This document shows positions 7,176 through 14,895 of a stretch of 64,000 nt of DNA, one piece after another; within the stretch, counting starts at the first letter, position 1, and each line of letters begins with the position of its first letter. The stretch lies in the NCBI GenBank assembly GCA_023460535.1, contig JAEWPV010000012.1, positions 1 to 64,000 on the forward strand. Direction: 5' to 3'. The position numbers and the translations under genes were made by a program. The DNA comes from Bacillota bacterium (lineage in GTDB: Bacteria; Bacillota; Clostridia; Oscillospirales; Ruminococcaceae). The notes under the pieces are model-generated. The model saw only the letters and a list, made by a program, of their open reading frames with translations, did no database searches and was not told where the DNA came from.

Positions 7176-8564
7176 ATGGGCTTTTCTGCGGCAAATACGG
7201 AGTTATGGAATCCCATCATTCAGTTCGGAATTTTAGCGGCAATCCTTGTGGTATCCAACATGCTGCAACGGCGGGTTCCGTTCATCCGAAAACTGCTTAT
7301 GCCAACAGCGGTGCTGGGGGGGCTGTTGGCGCTTGCACTGCGTGCCACAGGGCTGATTACAATCGACACGGCGTTTATGGAAAACGTCACCTACCACACC
7401 ATCGCGCTTGGCTTTATCGCGCTGGGGCTGCGTCTTCCCAAGGTCAACGAAAACGCCGAGCAAAAACGCGACGGACTCAAAAGCGGACTGTTGATTGTGG
7501 GTACATATCTATTGCAGGCGGTCGTTGGGCTAACCCTTACCGCGGCACTCGCATATACCGTTTTCCCCGGTCTGTTCAAGGCGGCGGGCATCCTGTTGCC
7601 CATGGCATACGGTCAGGGACCCGGGCAGGCGAACAACATTGGTTCGACCTATGAGCATGGTTATGGCTTTGTGGGTGGCTCCACGTTTGGGCTTTCTCTG
7701 GCTACAATGGGCTTCCTGTGGGCGTGCATCGGCGGTGTTATTTATATGAACTATCTCATCCGCAAGGGCAAACTCACCTTGTCCGCTGCCAACGTGAAGA
7801 AAACGGATGTAACGGTAGGGCATTTTCAGGATGAGGGCGAAATTCCCATGTCCGAGTCGGTAGACCGGCTTACCATGCAGCTTGCAATGGTAGTGCTTGT
7901 TTACCTTGCCACCTACCTGGCGTCGTGGGGTGTTACATCGGGGCTTTCTGCCGTTCCGGCGCTTGCGGGGGTTGCGAACACGCTGGGTTCTTTGGTATGG
8001 GGCTTTAACTTTATAATTGGCTCGCTGTTTGCGCTGCTGCTGCGCAACCTGCTGGTTACACTTAGAAAAAACAGCGTCATTAAACGGCAGTATCCCAACA
8101 ACTATCTGCTTAACCGCATATCGGGCATGATCTTTGATATGATGATTATTGCGGGCATCAGCGCAATCAACCTCGAGAACCTTGCCGGGATGTGGATTCC
8201 GTTTATCCTGCTCAGCACCGTGGGCGGTGTTGTTACGCTGCTGTATCTCAAGTGGATATGCAAGCGATTGTACCCCAGCTACTACCACGAGGGTTTTTTT
8301 GCAATGTACGGCATGATGACAGGCACGGTAAGCACCGGTGTGTTGCTGCTGCGGGAGGTGGACCCAAACTACTCCACGCCCGCAACAACAAACCTTATTT
8401 CCGGTACCAGCTTTGCCATCCTGTTCGGCATACCATTGCTGGTGTTTGTCGGGCTTGCGCCGCAGTCGGACGCGTTGTTCTTTATCACACTGGGCAGCTG
8501 CCTGCTGTATGGCATAGCAATTCACTTTTTCCTGTTGCGTGGCACGAAAAAGGCAAAAAAATAA
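7176..8564 (+). CDS. gltS: Sodium/glutamate symporter family protein (GltS-like)
   Basis: A 462-residue polytopic membrane protein with roughly ten to twelve hydrophobic segments. The opening helices, LLMPTAVLGGLLALAL, the glycine-rich re-entrant stretch AYGQGPGQANNIGSTYE and the C-terminal TNLISGTSFAILFGIPLLVFV match the ESS (glutamate:Na+ symporter) family as I remember it. It would import glutamate or a related acid using the Na+ gradient. GAGGGGG sits 7 bases before the ATG. It follows the acyltransferase by 16 bases and ends at a strong terminator. Substrate is inferred from the family only. Confidence 0.75.
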   Translation: MGFSAANTELWNPIIQFGILAAILVVSNMLQRRVPFIRKLLMPTAVLGGLLALALRATGLITIDTAFMENVTYHTIALGFIALGLRLPKVNENAEQKRDGLKSGLLIVGTYLLQAVVGLTLTAALAYTVFPGLFKAAGILLPMAYGQGPGQANNIGSTYEHGYGFVGGSTFGLSLATMGFLWACIGGVIYMNYLIRKGKLTLSAANVKKTDVTVGHFQDEGEIPMSESVDRLTMQLAMVVLVYLATYLASWGVTSGLSAVPALAGVANTLGSLVWGFNFIIGSLFALLLRNLLVTLRKNSVIKRQYPNNYLLNRISGMIFDMMIIAGISAINLENLAGMWIPFILLSTVGGVVTLLYLKWICKRLYPSYYHEGFFAMYGMMTGTVSTGVLLLREVDPNYSTPATTNLISGTSFAILFGIPLLVFVGLAPQSDALFFITLGSCLLYGIAIHFFLLRGTKKAKK

Positions 8565-8584
8565 AAAGGTAAAAACACAATACA

Positions 8585-8624
8585 GCCCGCGGTCTGCTCC
8601 AACCGGAGCAGACCGCGGGCTTTT
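8585..8624 (+). terminator. Rho-independent terminator after gltS
   Basis: A perfect 16-bp stem, GCCCGCGGTCTGCTCC / GGAGCAGACCGCGGGC with loop AACC (8585-8620), is followed by TTTT. Confidence 0.9.
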
Positions 8625-8695
8625 CGTATTTGAATCTTGATGGGGCGGTTGTAATGCGGCGACATTCTCGGTGTTAAAGCCAATTGCGATAATAA

Positions 8696-9139
8696 TCAGA
8701 TATAGAACATCGTACCGCCGTCCTTACGGCGCATTACATCCGCTGCAACGGCGTCCAGCGTTATCGTACCAAGGCAGCTGTTTACTGCCTCGTTCAGGGG
8801 CGTAAACACCAGCGATTGCATCGCAAGCTCAATGCTTTCGTCGCTTTCGCGAACCGAATCATCCGTCTGCTCAAACAACGATTGCTCGAGTGCCGCAAAA
8901 ATATCAAGCGCCGTTATCAACGCGGGTGCGCGGTTTAAACGGTACCCACCCTGTGCGCCCTTAATCGCCGTAACAATCCCCGCGCGCTTGAGCAGCGAGA
9001 ACACCTGCTCCAAATAGATTTTCGATATACCCAGTCTGTTCGCAATGCTGATGATGGTAACAGCCTCGCCGATATCAGGCTCCAATGCCATCAATGTCAG
9101 CGCCGCCAGCCCATACCGTCCTCGCGTAGAAATTCTCAT
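8696..9139 (-). CDS. Rrf2-family transcriptional regulator
   Basis: A 147-residue winged-helix regulator. The N-terminus MRISTRGRYGLAALTLMALE, the recognition region LGISKIYLEQVFSLLKRAGI and the wing GAQGGYRLNR are diagnostic. The three clustered cysteines that ligate Fe-S in IscR are absent: only one Cys (NSCLG, near 117) is present. It may therefore sense something other than a 2Fe-2S cluster, like CymR. It is last in an operon after a cysteine desulfurase and a tRNA-thiolation ATPase and overlaps the latter by 4 bases. An autoregulatory role on the operon promoter, which carries a palindrome on its -10, is my inference. Confidence 0.85.
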   Translation of the reverse strand: MRISTRGRYGLAALTLMALEPDIGEAVTIISIANRLGISKIYLEQVFSLLKRAGIVTAIKGAQGGYRLNRAPALITALDIFAALEQSLFEQTDDSVRESDESIELAMQSLVFTPLNEAVNSCLGTITLDAVAADVMRRKDGGTMFYI

Positions 9140-10002
9140 ATCCGCTCTCCTTGTTCCGTACTGGTATCGTACATCGCCAAATCATATTGCTCAAGAAAGC
9201 TGTGCTTTTCGCCGTTTATGCGCCAGCCGATAACGGCGTCAAGGTTAATGTTGTGTGCGCTGGCAAAGATGTTTTTGTCTACGTTTGGGTTAACGCGCTT
9301 TAGGTCCTTAATCAGTGCCTTAATCTCCAAACGCTTAGACCCCAGTCCGGCGTCGTCCAGCACGCAGTGCTCGGTCAGGCGGCACGCGCAGCGTATAAAT
9401 TCCAGCTCGTTGTACCGCTTCCATGCCAGAATGTCATCCTCCCGCACCATAAACATCGGGCGTATCAGCTGCATACCGGCAAAGTTTGTGCTGTGCAGCT
9501 TTGGCATCATGGTTTTAACCTCCGAACCATACAGCATGCTCATCAGGGTGGTTTCTATCACATCATCAAAGTGGTGCCCGAGTGCAATTTTGTTGCAGCC
9601 AAGCTCCTTAGCGCGGCTGTACAGCGTACCCCTTCGCATCCGTGCGCACAGATAGCAGGGGGAACGGTCGGTGTCCGCCACGATGTTGAAAATATCCGAT
9701 TCAAATATCTCGATGGGGATGTGCAGTGCCTCTGCGTTGTCCTCAATAATCTGCCGATTGTGCGGGTTATAACCGGGGTCCATCACCAAAAAACGCGCCG
9801 TAAACGGGAAGTCACTGTGCCGCTGCAGCTGCTGAAAGCACTTAGCCATCAGCATCGAATCCTTCCCGCCCGAGATGCACACCGCAATCGCGTCATCCGG
9901 CTCAATCAACCGGTACTCCTTTATGCCCGCAATAAACTTCAACCAAATCTCCTTGCGATATTTCTTAATAATGCTTTTTTCAACCAGCTCGTACTTTTGC
10001 AT
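9136..10002 (-). CDS. ttcA: TtcA-family tRNA 2-thiocytidine synthetase-like ATPase
   Basis: A PP-loop ATPase that would adenylate a cytidine in tRNA and insert sulfur through an Fe-S cluster. Visible: PP-loop CISGGKDSMLM (residues 42-52), the pair CYLCARMRRG (Cys116, Cys119), GHHFDDVIETTLMSMLYG and the later cysteines in FIRCACRLTEHC. The ATG at 10002 (MQKYELVEKS) is preferred to the one at 10029 because AGGGAGAG lies just upstream. Its neighbours are a cysteine desulfurase upstream, a likely sulfur donor, and the Rrf2 gene, which it overlaps by 4 bases. Clostridial homologues may modify other substrates, so the exact tRNA position is uncertain. Confidence 0.8.
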   Translation of the reverse strand: MQKYELVEKSIIKKYRKEIWLKFIAGIKEYRLIEPDDAIAVCISGGKDSMLMAKCFQQLQRHSDFPFTARFLVMDPGYNPHNRQIIEDNAEALHIPIEIFESDIFNIVADTDRSPCYLCARMRRGTLYSRAKELGCNKIALGHHFDDVIETTLMSMLYGSEVKTMMPKLHSTNFAGMQLIRPMFMVREDDILAWKRYNELEFIRCACRLTEHCVLDDAGLGSKRLEIKALIKDLKRVNPNVDKNIFASAHNINLDAVIGWRINGEKHSFLEQYDLAMYDTSTEQGERI

Positions 10003-10068
10003 ATACTCTCCCTGTCGGCTATATATCAATTCAATTGGTTTGTATGAATAATAAAGTGGTATTGCGCG

Positions 10069-11184
10069 TCACAACGAGTGCAGGTATTCTTTAAACACAC
10101 GCATAAACTCATTCAGCTCCCACTCGGTGGTCAGATGGCTTAGGCTAATGCGCAGCGTACTCATCGCCCTTTTGCGGTCGTTTGTAACGGCATACACCGG
10201 GCGCGATAGGCTGTTGGGCGCGCAGCAGGCGGACTTGCTCGCAATGCATACGCCACGCTCCCCAAGCGCTGCCACCGCCACCTGTGGCTTTAGCCCCGCG
10301 GCGCTGAGGTTTAAGATAAACGGCGAGCCGTCTTTTGGGCTGTTAATCATTATGCCGTCTAGCGCGCTCAGCTCAGTGCGCAGCTTGTGGTTAAGCCGCA
10401 TAACGGTTTCATAACGGCAGGGAAGCGCGTCAAACGCTTGCTCAATCGCTGTGGCACACGCCAGGGCATGTGCAGCACTTGGGGTTCCGCTGCGAACGTC
10501 GGCAGGAGCCGCTCCTCCGAGTATCTGCCCCTCGAGCAGAACACCCTGCTTTACAATCAACAGCCCGCAGCCCGCAAGCCCGTAAAACTTATGGGGTGCA
10601 GCCGTTAACAGGTCAATGCCATCCAAGCAAACCGGTAGTTTTCCCATTGCCTGTGCGGCGTCTACATGCAGGGTGCAATGTGCCCGCGCATTAACCAACG
10701 CCGCAATCGGCGTGGTCTCCTGCACAATCCCGATTTCGCTGTCTACAAGGCTTATGGTAACAAGAATGGTGTCGTCCCGCAGCAAGGCGGCAAGATGCTC
10801 TAAGTCCACGCGCCCGTCTTTTGTCAGGCGCACATAATCCACTTCAAAGCCCTGCGCGCGCAGCTGCTCCAACGGTCCAAGCACCGAGGCATGCTCCAGC
10901 ATGGTAGCGATGATGTGCTTGCCGTACTTTTTATACTGTCCCGCAATACCCTTAATGGCAAGATTATTCGATTCGCTTGCGCCGGAGGTGTATACGATCT
11001 CATTCGGCGAAACCTTTAGCCTGTCTGCTATGCGTTTGGTCGCGTCGTCCAGCCAAAGACGTTCCTTCGCCCCGAGGGGATGTGACGAGTTTGGGTTTGC
11101 CATATGTTTTTTTGAAGCGTTACAAAATGTTTCCAGAACGCGGTCGCTCACAGGCGTGTCCGCGGCGTAATCCAAATAAATCAT
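10069..11184 (-). CDS. nifS: Cysteine desulfurase, NifS/IscS type
   Basis: A PLP enzyme that removes sulfur from cysteine as a persulfide. Visible: MIYLDYAADTP, YTSGASESNNLAIKG (65-79), the PLP Lys in TAAPHKFYGLAG (Lys199) and the mobile-loop catalytic cysteine region IASKSACCAP with two adjacent cysteines. The ATG at 11184 has AGGA 8 bases upstream; a GTG two codons earlier (11190) is too close to it. First gene of a leftward operon with ttcA and rrf2, so it probably supplies sulfur for tRNA thiolation. No IscU-type scaffold gene is nearby. Confidence 0.9.
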   Translation of the reverse strand: MIYLDYAADTPVSDRVLETFCNASKKHMANPNSSHPLGAKERLWLDDATKRIADRLKVSPNEIVYTSGASESNNLAIKGIAGQYKKYGKHIIATMLEHASVLGPLEQLRAQGFEVDYVRLTKDGRVDLEHLAALLRDDTILVTISLVDSEIGIVQETTPIAALVNARAHCTLHVDAAQAMGKLPVCLDGIDLLTAAPHKFYGLAGCGLLIVKQGVLLEGQILGGAAPADVRSGTPSAAHALACATAIEQAFDALPCRYETVMRLNHKLRTELSALDGIMINSPKDGSPFILNLSAAGLKPQVAVAALGERGVCIASKSACCAPNSLSRPVYAVTNDRKRAMSTLRISLSHLTTEWELNEFMRVFKEYLHSL

Positions 11185-11209
11185 GTTCACTATCCTAAAA
11201 ATAAAGATA

Positions 11210-11243
11210 ATACTATAATAGTATGATTTTCACCCATTTACAA
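11210..11243 (-). promoter_or_regulatory. Promoter of the nifS-ttcA-rrf2 operon with palindrome on the -10
   Basis: On the minus strand TTGTAA (11243-11238), a 17-base spacer and TATTAT (11220-11215). The -10 lies inside the 15-base inverted repeat ATACTATAATAGTAT (11210-11224), a likely operator for the Rrf2 protein encoded at the end of the same operon. Confidence 0.6.
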
Positions 11244-11328
11244 TATTTTTATCCCGCGCATCTGGATAGATACGAGTTGTGTCATATCCGCGCGCTGATT
11301 GGGAACGATAAAGCAGAGGTGATAAACG

Positions 11329-11472
11329 ATGTCCTATGTCAGTCCAAAGATACAAACGCAGTTTGAGAGCTTATCCGCAGAGCTTAAGAACGCCATACTC
11401 GAGCGCGATGTCAATCTGAACAGCCTAGCGGACCTGATTAAGGTGCTGGAGGATATTGTGGAGGAAGAGTGA
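11329..11472 (+). CDS. 47-residue microprotein of unknown function
   Basis: Reads MSYVSPKIQTQFESLSAELK, then NAILERDVNLNSLADLIKVL and EDIVEEE. It is acidic and helical with an amphipathic heptad look. GCAGAGGTG lies 8 bases before the ATG, and codon use matches its neighbours. A second microprotein gene follows after 31 bases and the pair ends at a terminator, which supports a genuine small operon. I have an impression of similar short proteins in other Clostridia but cannot name a family. Confidence 0.65.
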   Translation: MSYVSPKIQTQFESLSAELKNAILERDVNLNSLADLIKVLEDIVEEE

Positions 11473-11503
11473 CAAACAACAGAAACTTCGGGAGGTAAAA
11501 CAG

Positions 11504-11719
11504 ATGAGCGACCCAAAAAAGAAGCAGTGGGAGTTCCCGCTGTACGACGAAGATAGCGTAAGCAACATACTAAGAGCCGATGTCGTCGCATCCGCAACCG
11601 AGTGTACGGGTCTTATTCCGTCCGCGCCGCTGAGTGAGGATGAGATGGACTCCTACACCAGTCTTTACAGTGTGCCAAAGATAAAGCGCGAGGTCAATAA
11701 CGGGCTGCAGCATCCGTAA
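11504..11719 (+). CDS. 71-residue protein of unknown function
   Basis: Begins MSDPKKKQWEFPLYDEDSVS and ends NNGLQHP; polar, with no signal peptide, membrane segment or clear motif. GGGAGGT lies 7 bases before this ATG, which makes it the start rather than the longer upstream extension from 11456. Second gene of the microprotein pair, directly before a terminator. Confidence 0.6.
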   Translation: MSDPKKKQWEFPLYDEDSVSNILRADVVASATECTGLIPSAPLSEDEMDSYTSLYSVPKIKREVNNGLQHP

Positions 11720-11731
11720 TAGTCCAATCAG

Positions 11732-11760
11732 CCGCCGTCTTTTTAAGAGGGCGGTTGTTT
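11732..11760 (+). terminator. Terminator of the microprotein operon
   Basis: CCGCCGTCTT, loop TTTT, AAGAGGGCGG (one mismatch), followed by TTGTTT. Confidence 0.7.
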
Positions 11761-11765
11761 CTTGC

Positions 11766-11794
11766 TTGACAGGTAACCAAAAAATACATACACT
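11766..11794 (+). promoter_or_regulatory. Promoter of the ldh-yggS operon
   Basis: Consensus TTGACA (11766-11771), 17-base spacer, weak -10 TACACT (11789-11794). The gene starts 60 bases further on. Confidence 0.45.
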
Positions 11795-11854
11795 AAAGGT
11801 AGACATTATAAGTTTTAATTAGGTATATTGTGCTTAATTATTGGGGGAGCTTCT

Positions 11855-12805
11855 ATGATAAGAAAAAAGGTAAAGATTGCAATCGTCGGCGCGGGCGCGG
11901 TGGGAACCTCCACCGCCTTTGACCTGAGTATACAGGGGCTGTGCGACGAAATCGTACTCGTTGACATCAATCAAAAAAAGGCGGTTGCCGAGGCGCTGGA
12001 TATTCAGCACAGCGTAGCCTATCAAACCAGAGCGGTCGCCATCCGCGCCGGAGCGTATGCGGATTGCGGCGATGCGGATATCGTTGTGCTCACGGCAGCT
12101 ATCCCCTACAAGCCCGGTCAGCGCAGGCTGGATATGCTCGAAGGCTCAAAGCAGATTGTCGCCTCCGTGCTGCCGCCTATTATGGAGAGCGGGTTTCGCG
12201 GACACTTTATTATTGTCACCAATCCGGTGGATATCATCTCCTACTATGTCTACCGGTTGTCCGGGCTTCCCGCAAGCCAGATCATCGGTACAGGCACCGC
12301 GCTCGATTCCGCAAGGCTGCGCGGACTGATTGCGTCGGCGATGAGCGTAGACCCCAAAAGTGTGCAGGCGTATACGCTCGGCGAGCACGGCGACTCGCAG
12401 TTTGTACCGTGGAGCAACGTTTCGGTGGGCGGCAAGCAGTTTTACGACATCATCGCCGATAACCCCGAACGCTTTGGCAGCCTTGACCTCGATCATTTTG
12501 TGCACGAGGTCATCGACCTCGGCTTTCAGATTGGCACGGTAAAGGGCACCACCAACTTTGCTATTGCCGCCACGGTGGTGGAGATTATTAAGGTGATACT
12601 AAACGACGAAAACCGGGTCATTCCCGTTTCCACACTGCTCAGCGGCGAGTACGGCGAAACAGACGTGTTTGCCGGGGTTCCCGCGGTGCTGGGGCATCAG
12701 GGCGTCAAAGAGATTGTCCGCGCCCGCCTGACCGAGGAGGAGATGCAACTATTCAAACGCTCGGTGGACATCATCAGACAGTTTAACCAAACGTTAGAGC
12801 TGTAG
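11855..12805 (+). CDS. ldh: L-lactate/2-hydroxyacid dehydrogenase (LDH/MDH family)
   Basis: A 316-residue NAD-dependent dehydrogenase. Visible: dinucleotide motif VGAGAVGTSTAFDL (from residue 10), VTNPVDIISYYVYRLSGLP, GTGTALDSARLRGLIA and the catalytic His in LGEHGDSQFVPWS. It resembles lactate dehydrogenases most, but the loop residue that decides substrate (Gln in LDH, Arg in malate dehydrogenase) appears to be Tyr: LDH has AGANQKPGETRLDL where this protein has TAAIPYKPGQRRLDM. The natural substrate may therefore be a bulkier 2-oxoacid. The ATG at 11855 has GGGGGAG 5 bases upstream. yggS follows after 36 bases. Confidence 0.8.
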   Translation: MIRKKVKIAIVGAGAVGTSTAFDLSIQGLCDEIVLVDINQKKAVAEALDIQHSVAYQTRAVAIRAGAYADCGDADIVVLTAAIPYKPGQRRLDMLEGSKQIVASVLPPIMESGFRGHFIIVTNPVDIISYYVYRLSGLPASQIIGTGTALDSARLRGLIASAMSVDPKSVQAYTLGEHGDSQFVPWSNVSVGGKQFYDIIADNPERFGSLDLDHFVHEVIDLGFQIGTVKGTTNFAIAATVVEIIKVILNDENRVIPVSTLLSGEYGETDVFAGVPAVLGHQGVKEIVRARLTEEEMQLFKRSVDIIRQFNQTLEL

Positions 12806-12841
12806 TCGCCGCTGGGTCATTAGCAGGTTGGAGGGCTTATC

Positions 12842-13552
12842 ATGTCAGATCTCGCTTACAATATTCAAGCGATTCGGCTTAACATCGCTGCCGCCGCCAA
12901 GGCTGCGGGTAGAGAGATGCAGGAGATTACCCTGCTTGCAGCGACCAAAACGCGCGACGCCGATACGGTGCGCAAGGTCATTGCGGCAGGCGTTACCACG
13001 GTGGGCGAAAACCGTGTGCAGGAGATGACCGAAAAGCTTGCGCAAAATGCGTACCAGGGTGCGTCGCTGCATTTTATTGGGCAGCTGCAAACCAACAAGG
13101 TCAAGCAGGTGGCGGGCCGGGTGGAGCTGATTCATTCGGTAGACTCGCTGCGCCTTGCCGCCGAGCTGGAAAAAGCCGTTGGGCGGCTCTGCGAGCAGGT
13201 TCATACCATAACGGCACAGGATGTGCTTGTGGAGGTTAACATCGGCGGGGAGTATTCCAAAGGCGGCATCGAACCGCCCGCGCTGCCCGCGTTTTTAGAG
13301 CAGCTGGCAGGGTATACCCACCTGCGGGTACGGGGCTTGATGTGCATCCCGCCGCCCGCCCGAACGCCCGACGAGGCGCGCCGCTATTTTGCGGCGATGA
13401 AGAGCCTGTTTGACCGAACTATCGGGCTGCTCGATTGTTCGAGCACACCCATCCTTTCAATGGGCATGTCCGACGATTACGAGCAGGCAATACTCGAAGG
13501 GGCCACACTGGTGCGGGTGGGCACCGCACTGTTTGGTCCGCGAATCTATTAA
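12842..13552 (+). CDS. yggS: YggS/PROSC family PLP homeostasis protein
   Basis: A 236-residue alanine-racemase-fold single-domain PLP protein that buffers pyridoxal phosphate and affects amino-acid and vitamin B6 pools. Visible: the PLP Lys in LLAATKTRDADTV (Lys36), VGENRVQEM, LHFIGQLQTNKVK, IHSVDS and LSMGMSDDYEQAILEGATLVRVGTALFG. Length is typical. GGAGG lies 7 bases before the ATG. In many Firmicutes it sits near sepF/divisome genes; here it follows ldh and ends at a hairpin terminator. Confidence 0.92.
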   Translation: MSDLAYNIQAIRLNIAAAAKAAGREMQEITLLAATKTRDADTVRKVIAAGVTTVGENRVQEMTEKLAQNAYQGASLHFIGQLQTNKVKQVAGRVELIHSVDSLRLAAELEKAVGRLCEQVHTITAQDVLVEVNIGGEYSKGGIEPPALPAFLEQLAGYTHLRVRGLMCIPPPARTPDEARRYFAAMKSLFDRTIGLLDCSSTPILSMGMSDDYEQAILEGATLVRVGTALFGPRIY

Positions 13553-13617
13553 CCGGCGCCCGCCCGCCAAAGAACATAATCCGCCGATTTGAATGCAAGA
13601 AACACCCTACAACGCAA

Positions 13618-13655
13618 AAACAGACCGCTTGCGCCGCAAGCGGTCTGTTTGGCTT
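13618..13655 (+). terminator. Terminator after yggS (possibly bidirectional)
   Basis: A perfect 15-bp stem AAACAGACCGCTTGC / GCAAGCGGTCTGTTT with loop GCC (13618-13650), then GGCTTTT. On the minus strand it is followed by TTTTTGCG-like sequence and can also stop the small gene at 13668. Confidence 0.85.
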
Positions 13656-13667
13656 TTATACTGTGTG

Positions 13668-13787
13668 CTATTCGTCATCCTCTTCAAGCAAGCAGCCGGA
13701 AGAGAATTCAGGCGAGCACCAGCCGTCCATCTCGGTAAAGTATTCAAACAGTCTGTCTTCTGGTGTACGGTTTTTGCAATCCAACAT
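13668..13787 (-). CDS. 39-residue Cys-containing microprotein
   Basis: Reads MLDCKNRTPEDRLFEYFTEM, then DGWCSPEFSSG, a third Cys and an acidic end LLEEDDE. An ideal AGGAGG lies 9 bases before the ATG, a strong promoter lies upstream and a terminator hairpin directly downstream, so it is a complete transcription unit. Three cysteines and the acidic tail could indicate metal binding, but that is a guess. I do not recognise the family. Confidence 0.65.
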   Translation of the reverse strand: MLDCKNRTPEDRLFEYFTEMDGWCSPEFSSGCLLEEDDE

Positions 13788-13828
13788 GTGGTGCACCTCC
13801 TGTAGTAAAGATGGGTTTGATTTCTTAT

Positions 13829-13857
13829 AATATACAATAAAGGTATAGTATTGTCAA
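13829..13857 (-). promoter_or_regulatory. Strong promoter of the 39-residue microprotein gene
   Basis: Minus strand TTGACA (13857-13852), 17-base spacer, TATATT (13834-13829). It matches the sigma-A consensus closely. Confidence 0.7.
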
Positions 13858-13890
13858 CCCTGTATTCTCTCGCAAGCAAGAAGACGTTCT

Positions 13891-14808
13891 TTATCCCCCG
13901 TAAACCTGCTCGGTCGCGGTTATCAAGCGGGTAAGGATGTCATTTACGGGTGTGGCGACACCGTATCGCCTGCCCATAGCACAAACAGCACCCCCAAACG
14001 AAGCGACCTCGGTTTTGCGCCCGGCCTCAATATCCTGCAGCATCGAGGTCTTGCTCATGGGCGAGAAGGTCTGCATCAGGGTCACAAACTCCTTTGCATC
14101 CGCCTCGGTCAGGTTCACCTTCGCAGCCTTAGCCAGCGCTACAACCTCCATCATCGCGTCAAAAAACAAGCTGCGGGTCTCGGGTGTGCAAAATCCGCTG
14201 TACGTTGCCCGGGTTAAAGCGCTTACCTGATTACACCCGACGTTGAGCATCCACTTTCGCCAGATGGTTCGAATCATGTCAGGGCACACCTCGGTGCCGA
14301 TACCCGCTTGTTTCAGTGTCTTGCTTACTGACGCAACAAGCGGAGAGACAGGGTCGTTTTGCGCATCCCCAAGCTGGATGATACCATCCTTGGTGGTTAT
14401 CACGCCCTCGGCGGTGCGCACCGCGTCGATGTAGATGGCAAGCCCGTACAGCACATGGTTGTTCGGGTAGTGCTCCACAATACGGTCGCGCGCCGTAATA
14501 CCGTTTAATACCGGAAGGATCACGGTGTCTTTCCCCACAACAGCGCGCATATCCTGTATCGCGTCGCCTAGGTGATAATTCTTTACGCATACAAGCACAA
14601 GGTCTGCGCTAAAGCCATCCTCGCGCGTTGCTACAACACGGGGGAAGAAGGTCTCGCCGTTTAGGGTGATACCGTCTTGCCTCATGCGCTCGGCCCGTTT
14701 CTCGGTTGCGACAACGGCAAACGAATCGCCTAAGGCATGGTGCAGGTGACGAGCATAAACCGCCCCGATAGCGCCGGCCCCGATGAGTGCAATGGTTTGA
14801 ATGTTCAT
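13891..14808 (-). CDS. panE: Ketopantoate reductase family protein (PanE/ApbA)
   Basis: A 305-residue NADPH-dependent reductase; the family reduces 2-dehydropantoate to pantoate for coenzyme A synthesis. Visible: N-terminal Rossmann motif IALIGAGAIGAVYARHL (residues 6-22), VCVKNYHLGDA, LPVLNGITARDRI and the C-terminal helical region with WRKWMLNVGCNQVSALTRA. Length is normal. It stands alone and points left; no panB or panC is nearby, so another 2-oxoacid substrate is possible, since several paralogous groups share this fold. Confidence 0.8.
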   Translation of the reverse strand: MNIQTIALIGAGAIGAVYARHLHHALGDSFAVVATEKRAERMRQDGITLNGETFFPRVVATREDGFSADLVLVCVKNYHLGDAIQDMRAVVGKDTVILPVLNGITARDRIVEHYPNNHVLYGLAIYIDAVRTAEGVITTKDGIIQLGDAQNDPVSPLVASVSKTLKQAGIGTEVCPDMIRTIWRKWMLNVGCNQVSALTRATYSGFCTPETRSLFFDAMMEVVALAKAAKVNLTEADAKEFVTLMQTFSPMSKTSMLQDIEAGRKTEVASFGGAVCAMGRRYGVATPVNDILTRLITATEQVYGG

Positions 14809-14895
14809 GTTGTTCTCCTGATTGTTGTAGAATATTTGGTTGACATAATATGTTTCATGTAAAAAGGAGCTTAATAAAAAGTGAAAAAGTACACG

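Noticed and set aside
6668..7219. 183-codon minus-strand frame opposite the acyltransferase
   Set aside because: Antisense shadow; no motif.
7530..8525. 331-codon frame on the minus strand opposite gltS
   Set aside because: Long only because of codon bias in the real gene; composition is His/Gln/Arg-rich, with no domain, and the + strand frame is a clear symporter.
9367..10047. 226-codon + strand frame opposite ttcA
   Set aside because: Shadow of the TtcA gene; the minus-strand protein has the PP-loop and Cys motifs.
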